A stretch of DNA of 64,000 nucleotides from Phycisphaerae bacterium (GTDB taxonomy: Bacteria; Planctomycetota; Phycisphaerae; UBA1845), in the NCBI GenBank assembly GCA_029260055.1, contig JAJDDX010000500.1, positions 1 to 64,000 of the forward strand. Direction: 5' to 3'. The stretch's first letter is position 1, and every line of letters starts with the position of its first letter. The notes beneath the pieces were generated by a model that was not told the DNA's origin, did no database searches, and saw only the letters and a program-made list of their open reading frames with translations. The position numbers were made by a program, and so were the translations under genes. Positions 47,096-54,640 of this stretch are shown here, one piece after another.

Positions 47096-48466
47096 TCAGC
47101 TCTCGACGACCACGACCGGTCTGTCCTGGGTCGTCGTTGTCCCGTCACCGAGCTGCCCCACGTCGTTGGCCCCCCAGCACATGACCTCCCCTGTCGCCAT
47201 CACGGCGCAGGTGTGATTATCGCCGGCCGACAGATCGACCACCTCCGCTCCGAGCCCGAAGACGATGCGTGGGAGGGCCTCAAAGTCGAGGGGAGTCCCC
47301 GTCCCGAGCTGCCCGAGCTGGTTCCTACCCCAGCAGCGCACGGACCCATCGTCGTAGAGGGCACAAGAGTGGTCCTTCCCGGCCACCACGTCGATCGCCC
47401 AGGGTCCTGAGACGGCCGTGATGCTACCCAGCTGCCCGTAGGAGTTGTCGCCCTCACAGAACGGCGTAGACCTCGCCCCGCCCGTCACCGTGCAGCGATG
47501 GCGACCCCCCACCGCAAGGGCAGCACCGTGGCGCCAGTAGGTGAAGCCCAAACCCCCGGAGAAGGCGCCCCAGCACCAAATCGAACTGTCCTCCCTCAGC
47601 ACGCATGTCCGGTGACCGCGCGAATCGATCTCGACCCCGTCGCTGAAGCCGTCGACGAGAACTGGTGTGAGCTGCGTGGGAAGGGTGACGGCTGGGTTAC
47701 CGACCTGCCTGGCGTTGTTCCGGCCCCAGCACTGTCCCACCACGGTCCTCGTGCCGGCCTGGAGAGAGCAGGTGTGTTCCTCGCCGAGAGCCAACCCAAC
47801 CGAGCCCACGGCCGCGTCGATCCGAACGGCGGTGACTTCAGGGAACCCACCCGGCACTCCGTTGCCAATCTGGCCGAAGGTGTTCTCTCCCCAGCAGTCA
47901 ACGTTCCCGAGCGCGCCCTGGGTGGCACATGTATGGGATCCCCCGGCGGCGATGTCTCGCGCGTCAGTGATTCCGATGGCCTGGACCGGAAACGACCGCC
48001 GACCAGTCATGCCGTTGCCGAGCGAGGAGCCCGGTGCGCCCCAGCACCAGACCGTACCGTCCATCCGGCGATCGCACGTGTGACGTGTGCCAGCAGCGAT
48101 CTGGATGGTCGGAGAAACGGGCGGCGGCGGCGGCGGCCCCGTATCAATCGGCATACCGGCATCTGTCACAACGGCATCTGTGCCTGCATCGAACGCATCG
48201 GACGCATCCACACCGAGGGCCGCGTCCGCAATACCGCCATCGACACGATTGGCCGCGTCCACAGCCGAATCAGCACGAAGAGCGCCGCCATCCACACGAT
48301 CCGCGTCGACGTGGGGAGGAGCTGCGTCGAGGACGTCAGCGTCATGGACGTCAGCGTCCGTGAGCGTATCGAGCCCCCCATCACCCACCGGCGGCATCGA
48401 GTCCTCGAACCCGACCGCACCATCCGAACAGCCAACCAAAACCAGGACCAGAAAAACGTACCTCAT
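47096..48466 (-). CDS. RCC1-repeat lipoprotein
   Basis: 456 residues from the ATG at 48466 (GGAGG 7 bases upstream). MRYVFLVLVLVGC is a lipoprotein signal with the Cys at 13. Residues about 20-115 are an Asp/Ala-rich linker, then seven RCC1-like blades, each with a (H)TC or HxC and most with CWG...GQ(L/I)G. Seven blades would close a beta-propeller. Proteins of this make-up are frequent in Myxococcota and Bradymonadota, so this looks host-derived. Surface exposure and a moron role such as superinfection exclusion are inferred. Own promoter, own hairpin. Confidence 0.88.
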   Translation of the reverse strand: MRYVFLVLVLVGCSDGAVGFEDSMPPVGDGGLDTLTDADVHDADVLDAAPPHVDADRVDGGALRADSAVDAANRVDGGIADAALGVDASDAFDAGTDAVVTDAGMPIDTGPPPPPPVSPTIQIAAGTRHTCDRRMDGTVWCWGAPGSSLGNGMTGRRSFPVQAIGITDARDIAAGGSHTCATQGALGNVDCWGENTFGQIGNGVPGGFPEVTAVRIDAAVGSVGLALGEEHTCSLQAGTRTVVGQCWGRNNARQVGNPAVTLPTQLTPVLVDGFSDGVEIDSRGHRTCVLREDSSIWCWGAFSGGLGFTYWRHGAALAVGGRHRCTVTGGARSTPFCEGDNSYGQLGSITAVSGPWAIDVVAGKDHSCALYDDGSVRCWGRNQLGQLGTGTPLDFEALPRIVFGLGAEVVDLSAGDNHTCAVMATGEVMCWGANDVGQLGDGTTTTQDRPVVVVES

Positions 48467-48485
48467 GTCACAACCTCCACTCATC

Positions 48486-48514
48486 TATATGAGCATATGG
48501 TTTGCGATTGTCAA
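48486..48514 (-). promoter_or_regulatory. Promoter, TTGACA / 17 / CATATA
   Basis: Lies between the gene at 48521 (stop 6 bases before the -35) and the RCC1 lipoprotein, so that gene has its own promoter. Confidence 0.6.
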
Positions 48515-48520
48515 GGTATC

Positions 48521-48838
48521 CTAGTTCAGGCCGCTCGGCTTCTTGGCGCCGAAGATCGATTCCCAGTTGTCCCGATACTTGGGGGTCGCGACCTGTGCGG
48601 GGCCGTCTCCTGCCCCGAGGCGCATCGAGTCCACGACCCGCCCTTCCTTGTTGGTCCAGTAAACCGACCCGCCTGTTGGGAACGGCTCCCCGTCATTCGC
48701 ACGCTGCATGTGGGTCACGCCGACCGGTAGGCCATCCTTCGTGGCGAGGACGTGCTCTTGGCCCTCGTGGGCATCACACGGCCCCAGGGAGCGGAGGGTG
48801 TCCGCCCCGCCGGGCAGCTCGGGCTTGTCCTCACTCAT
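48521..48838 (-). CDS. Hypothetical protein
   Basis: 105 residues, last gene of its operon. Gly/Asp/Pro-rich, soluble. Not recognised. Confidence 0.6.
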   Translation of the reverse strand: MSEDKPELPGGADTLRSLGPCDAHEGQEHVLATKDGLPVGVTHMQRANDGEPFPTGGSVYWTNKEGRVVDSMRLGAGDGPAQVATPKYRDNWESIFGAKKPSGLN

Positions 48839-48883
48839 GTGACCCCTGGCGCAGGAGATAACTCGCGTACCGGAGGTGCTTCG

Positions 48884-49111
48884 TCACGGGACGGCCTCCA
48901 CGTGAGTGAGGGCAACGCAGCCGGCGTGCCCGGTGATCCAGACGACCGCGGTGTGCCCACTCAAGACCTGGGCCATGGACCTGGTCTCCCCCTCCTTACC
49001 TTCGCCCTCGCGCAACCCGGTCCAGAAGCGAACCCGTGTCCCCACGGAGTGCTCCTCATTGAACGCGTCGACCTTCTGCTGCTCCCGTTTCGTCTTGTTC
49101 GTCTTGTTCAT
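48884..49111 (-). CDS. Small hypothetical protein
   Basis: 75 residues from the ATG at 49111 (ATGA overlap); an ATG at 49117 is possible. Basic Lys/Thr-rich N-terminus, then a beta-barrel-like part (TRVRFWTG, HTAVVWITG). Not recognised. Confidence 0.6.
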   Translation of the reverse strand: MNKTNKTKREQQKVDAFNEEHSVGTRVRFWTGLREGEGKEGETRSMAQVLSGHTAVVWITGHAGCVALTHVEAVP

Positions 49112-49479
49112 ATCCATCCCGTCACAACGGCCCCACCAGGCAGTTCGTAACCGTCGATCTTCATGCTGGTTCCACCCACGTGACAACGCACCCTCCACAG
49201 GGGTCTATCCGGATTCTTGGGCGGGACCCCTTCGCGTTCGAGGCGCACATTGTCGACCTCCTCACCGGGCCACTGATGCTCGCAGAAAACGGCGGCGGCC
49301 TCCTCGGGGGTGACAGCGGCAGCAAGCGGAACCACCCCCTCCACCCGGTAGAGCTTCTTCGTCAACTCAGTAGCCTTCTCCTCGGCCTTCCTGGCTCGAT
49401 CGAGTTGAACGTTGGCCCGCCTCTTCCACATCTCAGCATTGTCGAGTTCCATCTCGGTGGCCCACATTGGATCACTCAT
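49108..49479 (-). CDS. Hypothetical protein with coiled coil
   Basis: 123 residues from the ATG at 49479. Residues 10-50 form a charged coiled coil; the rest is beta-rich. Not recognised. Confidence 0.6.
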   Translation of the reverse strand: MSDPMWATEMELDNAEMWKRRANVQLDRARKAEEKATELTKKLYRVEGVVPLAAAVTPEEAAAVFCEHQWPGEEVDNVRLEREGVPPKNPDRPLWRVRCHVGGTSMKIDGYELPGGAVVTGWI

Positions 49480-49510
49480 CGGTGCACCTTCGCGAAGAGG
49501 TCGTACTCGT

Positions 49511-49729
49511 TCATTTTGTTTCCTCGGCAGTGGTTCCTGGTTTTGGGCGGCGAAGGTTCTGGTCGTCGTGGTACCGAATCCACTCACGCCCGTCAGGCAG
49601 GACGATCGACACGGCCTGGACGCCCTCCAGCATCGGCTCAGCCCGAACCGTGCCGCGGAGCCACCCTTCGCCGTCTACCAGCGCGTCGCACGGTTCTCCG
49701 TCGTCCCACCCGTCAACAGGCGAAGTCAC
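49511..49729 (-). CDS. Small hypothetical protein, GTG start
   Basis: 72 residues; the GTG at 49729 overlaps the upstream stop (GTGA). Gly/Asp-rich with VSIVLPDGREWIRY strands. Not recognised. Confidence 0.55.
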   Translation of the reverse strand: MTSPVDGWDDGEPCDALVDGEGWLRGTVRAEPMLEGVQAVSIVLPDGREWIRYHDDQNLRRPKPGTTAEETK

Positions 49730-49989
49730 GGAGTCTCCATTGGCTTCCCGCACGCACGACACATCCCGGTCTCGGGGTCCCAACCAAAGCCCGAGTAGTC
49801 GGTGGTCTCGATGATGGTGACCGTGGGCATGATCACGTCGACGTTGATGACACCCTTCTCCTCGCCCTCGGGCCTGTTGCTGTCGTCGCAGGTGACCTTG
49901 AAAGGCTCCTGTGGATCCCGGGTATTCCACTCGCAGGTGTACGGCGGCGGCTCAACCCCGCAGCACGGCATGGGCATGACCTGCATCAT
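49726..49989 (-). CDS. Small Cys-containing protein
   Basis: 87 residues from the ATG at 49989 (ATGA overlap). CC near residue 9, then Cys at about 19 and 34, and CRACGK at the end suggest one zinc site. Not recognised. Confidence 0.6.
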   Translation of the reverse strand: MMQVMPMPCCGVEPPPYTCEWNTRDPQEPFKVTCDDSNRPEGEEKGVINVDVIMPTVTIIETTDYSGFGWDPETGMCRACGKPMETP

Positions 49990-50618
49990 AGGTAGCCCCG
50001 ATCGATGCCGTTCTCGATGAGACGGATGGCGCAATTCTTCGGGTTGCGCTCGGCCTCGAACCACTCGGGCGTCAGGTGGCACCACATCATCACGAACGCT
50101 CGGAGCGTTACGCCGTGGCAAACGACGACGATAGTCCCGATGCCGTGCCGGTCCTTGTCTCGGTGGAAGGTGCCGAACGACTGGTGAACACGCTGGGCGA
50201 CGTCGAAGCGGCTCTCGCCCATCGGCATCCGCGCCCAGAAGCGGCCCTCGAACCTCTCGCACAGGACGTAGTGCCGGTACTCCTCAGGGAACCTCTTCGG
50301 CAGCTCCTCATCAAGGACACCATCGAAGAGCCCGAACTGCTGCTCGCACAGGAGGACGTGTTCACGCGAGTCGAAGATCATCGGACAGGCCGACAGGATG
50401 CCCTCGGCCGTCTGCCGCGTGCGCTTATAGGGGCTCACCCAGAGCCGGACGTGCTCGGGGTTTCTCCTGGGCAACAGCTCGGCGAGACGATTCCCTGCCT
50501 CCTTGGCCTGCTCCTCCCCCTTCGGGCTCAAGGGGATGGCGTGATCGGGCATCGTCTTGTGGATATCCAAGTCCACGTTGGAGAGCGACTGGCCGTGGCG
50601 CACGAGGAAGATTCTCAC
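49986..50618 (-). CDS. Histidine phosphatase (phosphoglycerate-mutase-like)
   Basis: 210 residues. RHGQS (7-11) holds the phospho-accepting His; LSPKGEEQA, GESRFDVAQRV and VVVCHGVTLRAF (second His) complete the superfamily signature. Acts on small phosphorylated metabolites or phosphoproteins; substrate not predictable. Similar genes occur in other large phages. Confidence 0.88.
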   Translation of the reverse strand: MRIFLVRHGQSLSNVDLDIHKTMPDHAIPLSPKGEEQAKEAGNRLAELLPRRNPEHVRLWVSPYKRTRQTAEGILSACPMIFDSREHVLLCEQQFGLFDGVLDEELPKRFPEEYRHYVLCERFEGRFWARMPMGESRFDVAQRVHQSFGTFHRDKDRHGIGTIVVVCHGVTLRAFVMMWCHLTPEWFEAERNPKNCAIRLIENGIDRGYL

Positions 50619-51070
50619 TCGGCACCTTCTTCCTTTTGGTGCACCATCACGAAGAGGTTCAGACCCTCGGGGTAATAGCTGGTCTCAGGCTGGTCACCGC
50701 GCAGCGCGATGGCCTCCCTGAGGTCGTCGAAGACGTAGGGGGCCACCGCGTGCTTGTCCTTGCGACGGGCCTCCTGGTGCAGCCTGAGCGCCGCCTTCAG
50801 GTCCTTGGTGGACGCGACCTTCATGTAGTTGCAGAAGATGCCGTTGAAGGGGCACCACTCAGTCACGATCCAGACGTCGTCGTCGCCCTTGCTGACCGAC
50901 TGGTCGTAGAGCCGGTTCTCGATCTCGTAGTTGCGGAGCCGGTCCCAGCTATCCCTCGGGTCGTGGTAGCCGACATCGGCCAACCGGCACGCATCGAAGG
51001 CCGCGAGTTTCTCCGCGTCGACGTAGCGGTCCATGGCGTGCGCCCTGGACGTAAACTTGAGGGTCGTCAT
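50615..51070 (-). CDS. Hypothetical protein
   Basis: 151 residues, mixed alpha/beta, aromatic-rich. ATGA-coupled on both sides. Not recognised. Confidence 0.65.
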   Translation of the reverse strand: MTTLKFTSRAHAMDRYVDAEKLAAFDACRLADVGYHDPRDSWDRLRNYEIENRLYDQSVSKGDDDVWIVTEWCPFNGIFCNYMKVASTKDLKAALRLHQEARRKDKHAVAPYVFDDLREAIALRGDQPETSYYPEGLNLFVMVHQKEEGAE

Positions 51071-51732
51071 CGCCTGGCCTTGGCCCTCCGGGCGGCCTTC
51101 GTTTTCACCCGGCGTTGCTGCATCTTGGCGAGCTTCACGATCCCCGGCCGGGTCTGGGTCGAGGGGAGCTTTCTGAGGTGCCTAGCCTTGACCGCCGAGA
51201 GCTTCGCCTCGGCATCTTGGACGGCCTCGTGAGCCTCGTTCAGCTCGGCGACGACCTCAACGCTGTCGCAGAGATAGACGCTGTCCCGGTAACCGCGACC
51301 CTCGGTCTTCCCGTCGTCGACGGTGTAGAGCGCACCACCCCGGTAGTTCAAACGGATGTTATGTTGGAGGATCCGGCCAAACTTCCACTCCCCCTCTCCC
51401 CTGTGCCTGTTGTACTGCTTGGGGGTCTGCTCGAAGCTCGCGACGGTAAGCAGCTCGCCCTGCTCAGGGTCGAGGTAGGCCGTCCCTCCCGACGCCTCCT
51501 CGATGCCCTCGACCCAGCGCTTGATGCGGCCGATGGTCGAATAACTCTTGCGGTCGTGGTGGCGGTGGTGGCCCTTCCCTGGCCAGACCGCGCTGTAGTA
51601 GTGGATGGTGCGGTGGAACGTGATGAGCGCGCCGCTGTGGAGGTGCATCCCCACCTCGCCGGACGGAACGATGAACGTCAGCCCGTCGTGCTTCTCCGTG
51701 GTGGACTCATCACCCTTCTTTTTGCGTGCCAT
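51067..51732 (-). CDS. Hypothetical basic protein
   Basis: 221 residues. Highly basic C-terminal tail (last 40 residues Lys/Arg) suggests nucleic-acid binding. A His-rich stretch (KGHHRHHDRKS) lies near residue 53. Not recognised. Confidence 0.65.
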   Translation of the reverse strand: MARKKKGDESTTEKHDGLTFIVPSGEVGMHLHSGALITFHRTIHYYSAVWPGKGHHRHHDRKSYSTIGRIKRWVEGIEEASGGTAYLDPEQGELLTVASFEQTPKQYNRHRGEGEWKFGRILQHNIRLNYRGGALYTVDDGKTEGRGYRDSVYLCDSVEVVAELNEAHEAVQDAEAKLSAVKARHLRKLPSTQTRPGIVKLAKMQQRRVKTKAARRAKARR

Positions 51733-51868
51733 CTTCTTCTCCTCCGAGGAACATGTTCGTGACCTGGAGCGGCACGAAAGCGGTGTGGAGCCCGTCGTGC
51801 GTCTTGTAGATCGGGCCGGGCTTCGTCGCGTGATGCGGGTCGCCCGGGTGCTCGCAGATTCGGCTCAT
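51710..51868 (-). CDS. Small hypothetical protein (52 aa)
   Basis: Begins MSRICEHPGDPHH; ATG at 51868 (ATGA overlap). Overlaps the next gene by 23 bases. Not recognised. Confidence 0.5.
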   Translation of the reverse strand: MSRICEHPGDPHHATKPGPIYKTHDGLHTAFVPLQVTNMFLGGEEDGTQKEG

Positions 51869-52152
51869 CGGGACTCCATTCGGGCGTCGACATCGCACGC
51901 ACACGAACGCATGTTGACTCGGTTGTTGCGGACGATGCACGACGGGCATGGAACGTAGCCCCAGGGCGCAAGCATCTGGTAGCGGACGGTCACCCCGTCC
52001 ATAAGGAAATCGACCTCGCCGATGGTCTCGACCGGAGCAACATGGAAGTCGATGCGCCAGAGCAGCCGCCAGGCCGTCAGGTACCAGGTGACGCAGCACA
52101 GGGGGAGCCCCGAGTGGAGCCCGCACTCAGCGTGCTCGGCGAGGGTCGTCAT
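51865..52152 (-). CDS. Cys-rich hypothetical protein
   Basis: 95 residues with eight Cys, including CPSC and CACD near the C-terminus and CC near residue 20. Trp-rich N-terminal helix. Likely metal binding; function unknown. Confidence 0.6.
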   Translation of the reverse strand: MTTLAEHAECGLHSGLPLCCVTWYLTAWRLLWRIDFHVAPVETIGEVDFLMDGVTVRYQMLAPWGYVPCPSCIVRNNRVNMRSCACDVDARMESR

Positions 52153-52195
52153 TCTTTCTCCCGTGAGTCACTGAGCGGATCCTCGGTCACGGTGC

Positions 52196-52609
52196 TCACC
52201 GGCTCCAGTCCTCCAGAGTGCTCTTCATGTCCTCGACGATCTGGGTGTTGTATTCGTCGATGCAGACCTCGTCCTCGATGGCCAGCAGCGCCGTGGGGAG
52301 GTAGCCGATGAAGTCCGGGTGGATGGCCCGGATGAGGGCCTCCGCGGCGAAGGCGAGGCGCGCGTGCTCACCAAAGCCGGGGTCGTGCTCGACCCTGTGG
52401 GCGTAGACCTCGGTGGCGCTGGCCGGGTACATGGGGCCGCACAGCCTCGGGTCCTCCATGTCGTCGTCGTCACGCTCCTGCATGACGCCGCGGCTCTTGT
52501 CGTGGAACACCCCGTCCTTTCCCATGATGTGCCAGGGGGTGCCGGTTCCGAAGTCGAGTTCGAGGATCTTGTCCTCGCACCCGGTACATCGGAAGAGTTC
52601 AGAAGCCAT
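52196..52609 (-). CDS. Hypothetical protein with N-terminal CxxC
   Basis: 137 residues from the ATG at 52609. FRCTGCEDK at the N-terminus, acidic middle (ERDDDDMEDP), helical C-terminus. Not recognised. Confidence 0.6.
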   Translation of the reverse strand: MASELFRCTGCEDKILELDFGTGTPWHIMGKDGVFHDKSRGVMQERDDDDMEDPRLCGPMYPASATEVYAHRVEHDPGFGEHARLAFAAEALIRAIHPDFIGYLPTALLAIEDEVCIDEYNTQIVEDMKSTLEDWSR

Positions 52610-52841
52610 GATGCTTGTCCCAGACGCCGACGAAATGGAGGTGGATATCTTCGAGCTGCCGGGGGGTCGTGTAGGGCCTGAGCCCGTCGAGAGAGCTGTC
52701 GGGCCTGCGCGCGAGCCGGTGGACGTCATGGAGGTCCTCGTCGACGAGGACCCGCTTGCACAGGTCAAAGGGCGGGACGACCTCGTTGGGGACATCGTCG
52801 TACCAGTCCATGTCGTCGAGGTCCTCGTTGGGATCAGCCAC
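52599..52841 (-). CDS. Small acidic protein, GTG start
   Basis: 80 residues from the GTG at 52841, overlapping the upstream stop by 8 bases. Asp-rich N-terminus (EDLDDMDWYDDV). Not recognised. Confidence 0.55.
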   Translation of the reverse strand: MADPNEDLDDMDWYDDVPNEVVPPFDLCKRVLVDEDLHDVHRLARRPDSSLDGLRPYTTPRQLEDIHLHFVGVWDKHHGF

Positions 52842-53724
52842 CGTTGTCTCCTTGGGCCTTCTTGGTGGCCTTCTTGATCTTCTCGGCGATCGCGATGGCT
52901 TCGAGGGTGAAGGCACCCGCGTCCTCGCACGTGGCCGCGGACATGATCAGTGCCATCGCCTCGCCGACCTCTGGATAGAGCTGGAGGATGAGCGGGCCGA
53001 TGATGCCCTTCAGGTCGGGCCGACCATTCAAAATCTGGTTCCGGAGGTTGGTGGCGCGGCCCCTGATACGAACCCGGGCAAACTGCCCCCCCTCGGCCCT
53101 GTCGGTCTTGTACTTCGAGAGGCTGACGACGTCGTCGAGGATGCCACGCAGGGTGTCGGTGACCTGTTGGTTGGCTTCGTGTTTTGTCACTGCGTTGCCT
53201 TGTGGTGGGTCATCGGAACTTCCTCCACTCCACCCCGAAACCACTGGGCGAGTGGCGCTTCGCGAGTTGACGAGCTGGTCAACCGGGACGATGTCGAGGC
53301 TCTGGAGCTGGATGTCGCGGATGACCCCGTCCTCATCGGGCGATCCGGTGCCGTTGATGCCCATACCTAACCCGGTCTTCTTCGGTGCCGTCCTGAAAGG
53401 ACCCTGGGCCACACCGCTACGGACCTGCTCCTTCAGGACCTTACCGGCGGGGGTGTCGAGCAGCTCGACCTCGACGACCATGGCGCCGTCTTCATCCCGG
53501 TTCACGTCGATGACGATGCCGGCCTGGTCGACGAGCAAGGTAGAGCGCGGTTTTCCCGACACAGGGAAGGTCCCCAGGTCGCCCTTGATTTGGGCCATGG
53601 CCTTCACGGTGGCCTCCTCAGTGAAGAGGAGCCCGTTGGCGTTCCGGCGCCCAGGAACCATAACCTTGCCGGTCATAATGACCTTGTCCCCGTCGATGGT
53701 GGCACTGGCTTCGCGGTCGCTCAC
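52834..53724 (-). CDS. Possible prohead-protease-fold (T4 gp21-like) protein
   Basis: 296 residues from the GTG at 53724. VIMTGKVMVPGRRNANGLLF, then VEVELLDTPAGKVLKEQVRSG and DIQLQSLDIVPVD follow the order of T4-type head maturation proteases (NxNGR.Y, then TP.G, then S.DIV). The usual His and Ser catalytic positions are not recognisable, and the C-terminal 120 residues are unrelated and helical. It may be an inactive relative or a different fold. Confidence 0.45.
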   Translation of the reverse strand: MSDREASATIDGDKVIMTGKVMVPGRRNANGLLFTEEATVKAMAQIKGDLGTFPVSGKPRSTLLVDQAGIVIDVNRDEDGAMVVEVELLDTPAGKVLKEQVRSGVAQGPFRTAPKKTGLGMGINGTGSPDEDGVIRDIQLQSLDIVPVDQLVNSRSATRPVVSGWSGGSSDDPPQGNAVTKHEANQQVTDTLRGILDDVVSLSKYKTDRAEGGQFARVRIRGRATNLRNQILNGRPDLKGIIGPLILQLYPEVGEAMALIMSAATCEDAGAFTLEAIAIAEKIKKATKKAQGDNGG

Positions 53725-54005
53725 GTCACCGCCGCCAACCACTGGTCGCAGTCGCCCTCGAAGCGCGAGGACTGGAACTGGTTGAAGTGGGTCTCGCACA
53801 GCGGCCCCACAAAGAGCGCGCCGTCGCACTCGGGGAAGGAGCACGTCATCACCTGCTCCAGCTTTTGGGCGAGGCGGGCCACGCCGCGGTCGCCCTTCAG
53901 CTCCTTGTGGTAGCGCATGAGGATGCCCGGGATGTCCTCTCGGGGATTCACGTCGGCCACGATGGCCCGGAGCACCTCGCGCTCGTCTTCAGTCAGCTCG
54001 ATCAT
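53721..54005 (-). CDS. Hypothetical protein with Cys/His motif
   Basis: 94 residues. N-terminal helical half; C-terminal CSFPEC...LCETH is a probable zinc site. The gene at the right edge (63244) has a similar C-x4-C...C-x2-H ending after a comparable helix, so they may be related. Coupled on both sides. Confidence 0.65.
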   Translation of the reverse strand: MIELTEDEREVLRAIVADVNPREDIPGILMRYHKELKGDRGVARLAQKLEQVMTCSFPECDGALFVGPLCETHFNQFQSSRFEGDCDQWLAAVT

Positions 54006-54256
54006 CTACCTCTCCTTGGTGGGCTCACCTTCTTCGACTTCTCGATGCACGGTCGGCAAACCTTGAAGGTCCACTTCTCGACCTTGTTGACCCCACACCG
54101 TGCGCAGGTGTGGATGGGTTTCGGGTCCCACCGTGACGGCGTGAAGCTGCACACGATGTTCTCGTAGTCGGTCTGTCCGAGGTCGACGCAGCGTCGCGTG
54201 TAGACGCAATCGCAACAACTCATGTCCTCGGGTAACGGGGCGTTCACCTCACTCAC
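54002..54256 (-). CDS. Zinc-motif protein
   Basis: 84 residues with GTG at 54256; the true start may be slightly later given the promoter position. CCDC near the N-terminus and CARC with CRPC at about 51-69 form one or two zinc sites. Basic tail. Confidence 0.6.
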   Translation of the reverse strand: MSEVNAPLPEDMSCCDCVYTRRCVDLGQTDYENIVCSFTPSRWDPKPIHTCARCGVNKVEKWTFKVCRPCIEKSKKVSPPRRGR

Positions 54257-54282
54257 GTTACACGCTAAGCATCGTCAGTCAA
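54254..54282 (-). promoter_or_regulatory. Putative promoter, TTGACT at gene end
   Basis: The -35 (54277-54282) overlaps the TGA stop of the upstream gene. The -10 (AACGTG) is weak, and the start codon follows almost at once. Confidence 0.4.
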
Positions 54283-54640
54283 ACCGTTGGTACGGTCGGT
54301 TGACCACGGCGGCTTCGTCAGCCTCTAGGAGCAGTTTGCGTAAGCCGCCCTTCAGCAGCAGAACCATCTCCCCGTCATCGCTCTCCAGGCGGGTCCGCCC
54401 GTCGCGTTTGAGCGTGAGCATGAGCCCCTCGCCCGGCAGGTCGTAGACCATGTTCCTGGCCTTGAAGACCTCGGACTGACTCAAACTCACCTCGATGGGG
54501 GGAATGTTGATGCGCAGCCCGTCCGGGTCGGCATCCAAAGGAAGGAGCTGGCACACCGTGAAGGTGGCGATCGACCTCTTGGGGCTGGCCACCTGTGGTT
54601 TGACTTCGAGCCCCGTGACCATGAACTTCTCACTCGCCAT
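54275..54640 (-). CDS. Hypothetical protein
   Basis: 121 residues, beta-rich. Overlaps the PEP-swivel gene by 11 bases. Ends inside the next promoter. Not recognised. Confidence 0.6.
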   Translation of the reverse strand: MASEKFMVTGLEVKPQVASPKRSIATFTVCQLLPLDADPDGLRINIPPIEVSLSQSEVFKARNMVYDLPGEGLMLTLKRDGRTRLESDDGEMVLLLKGGLRKLLLEADEAAVVNRPYQRFD

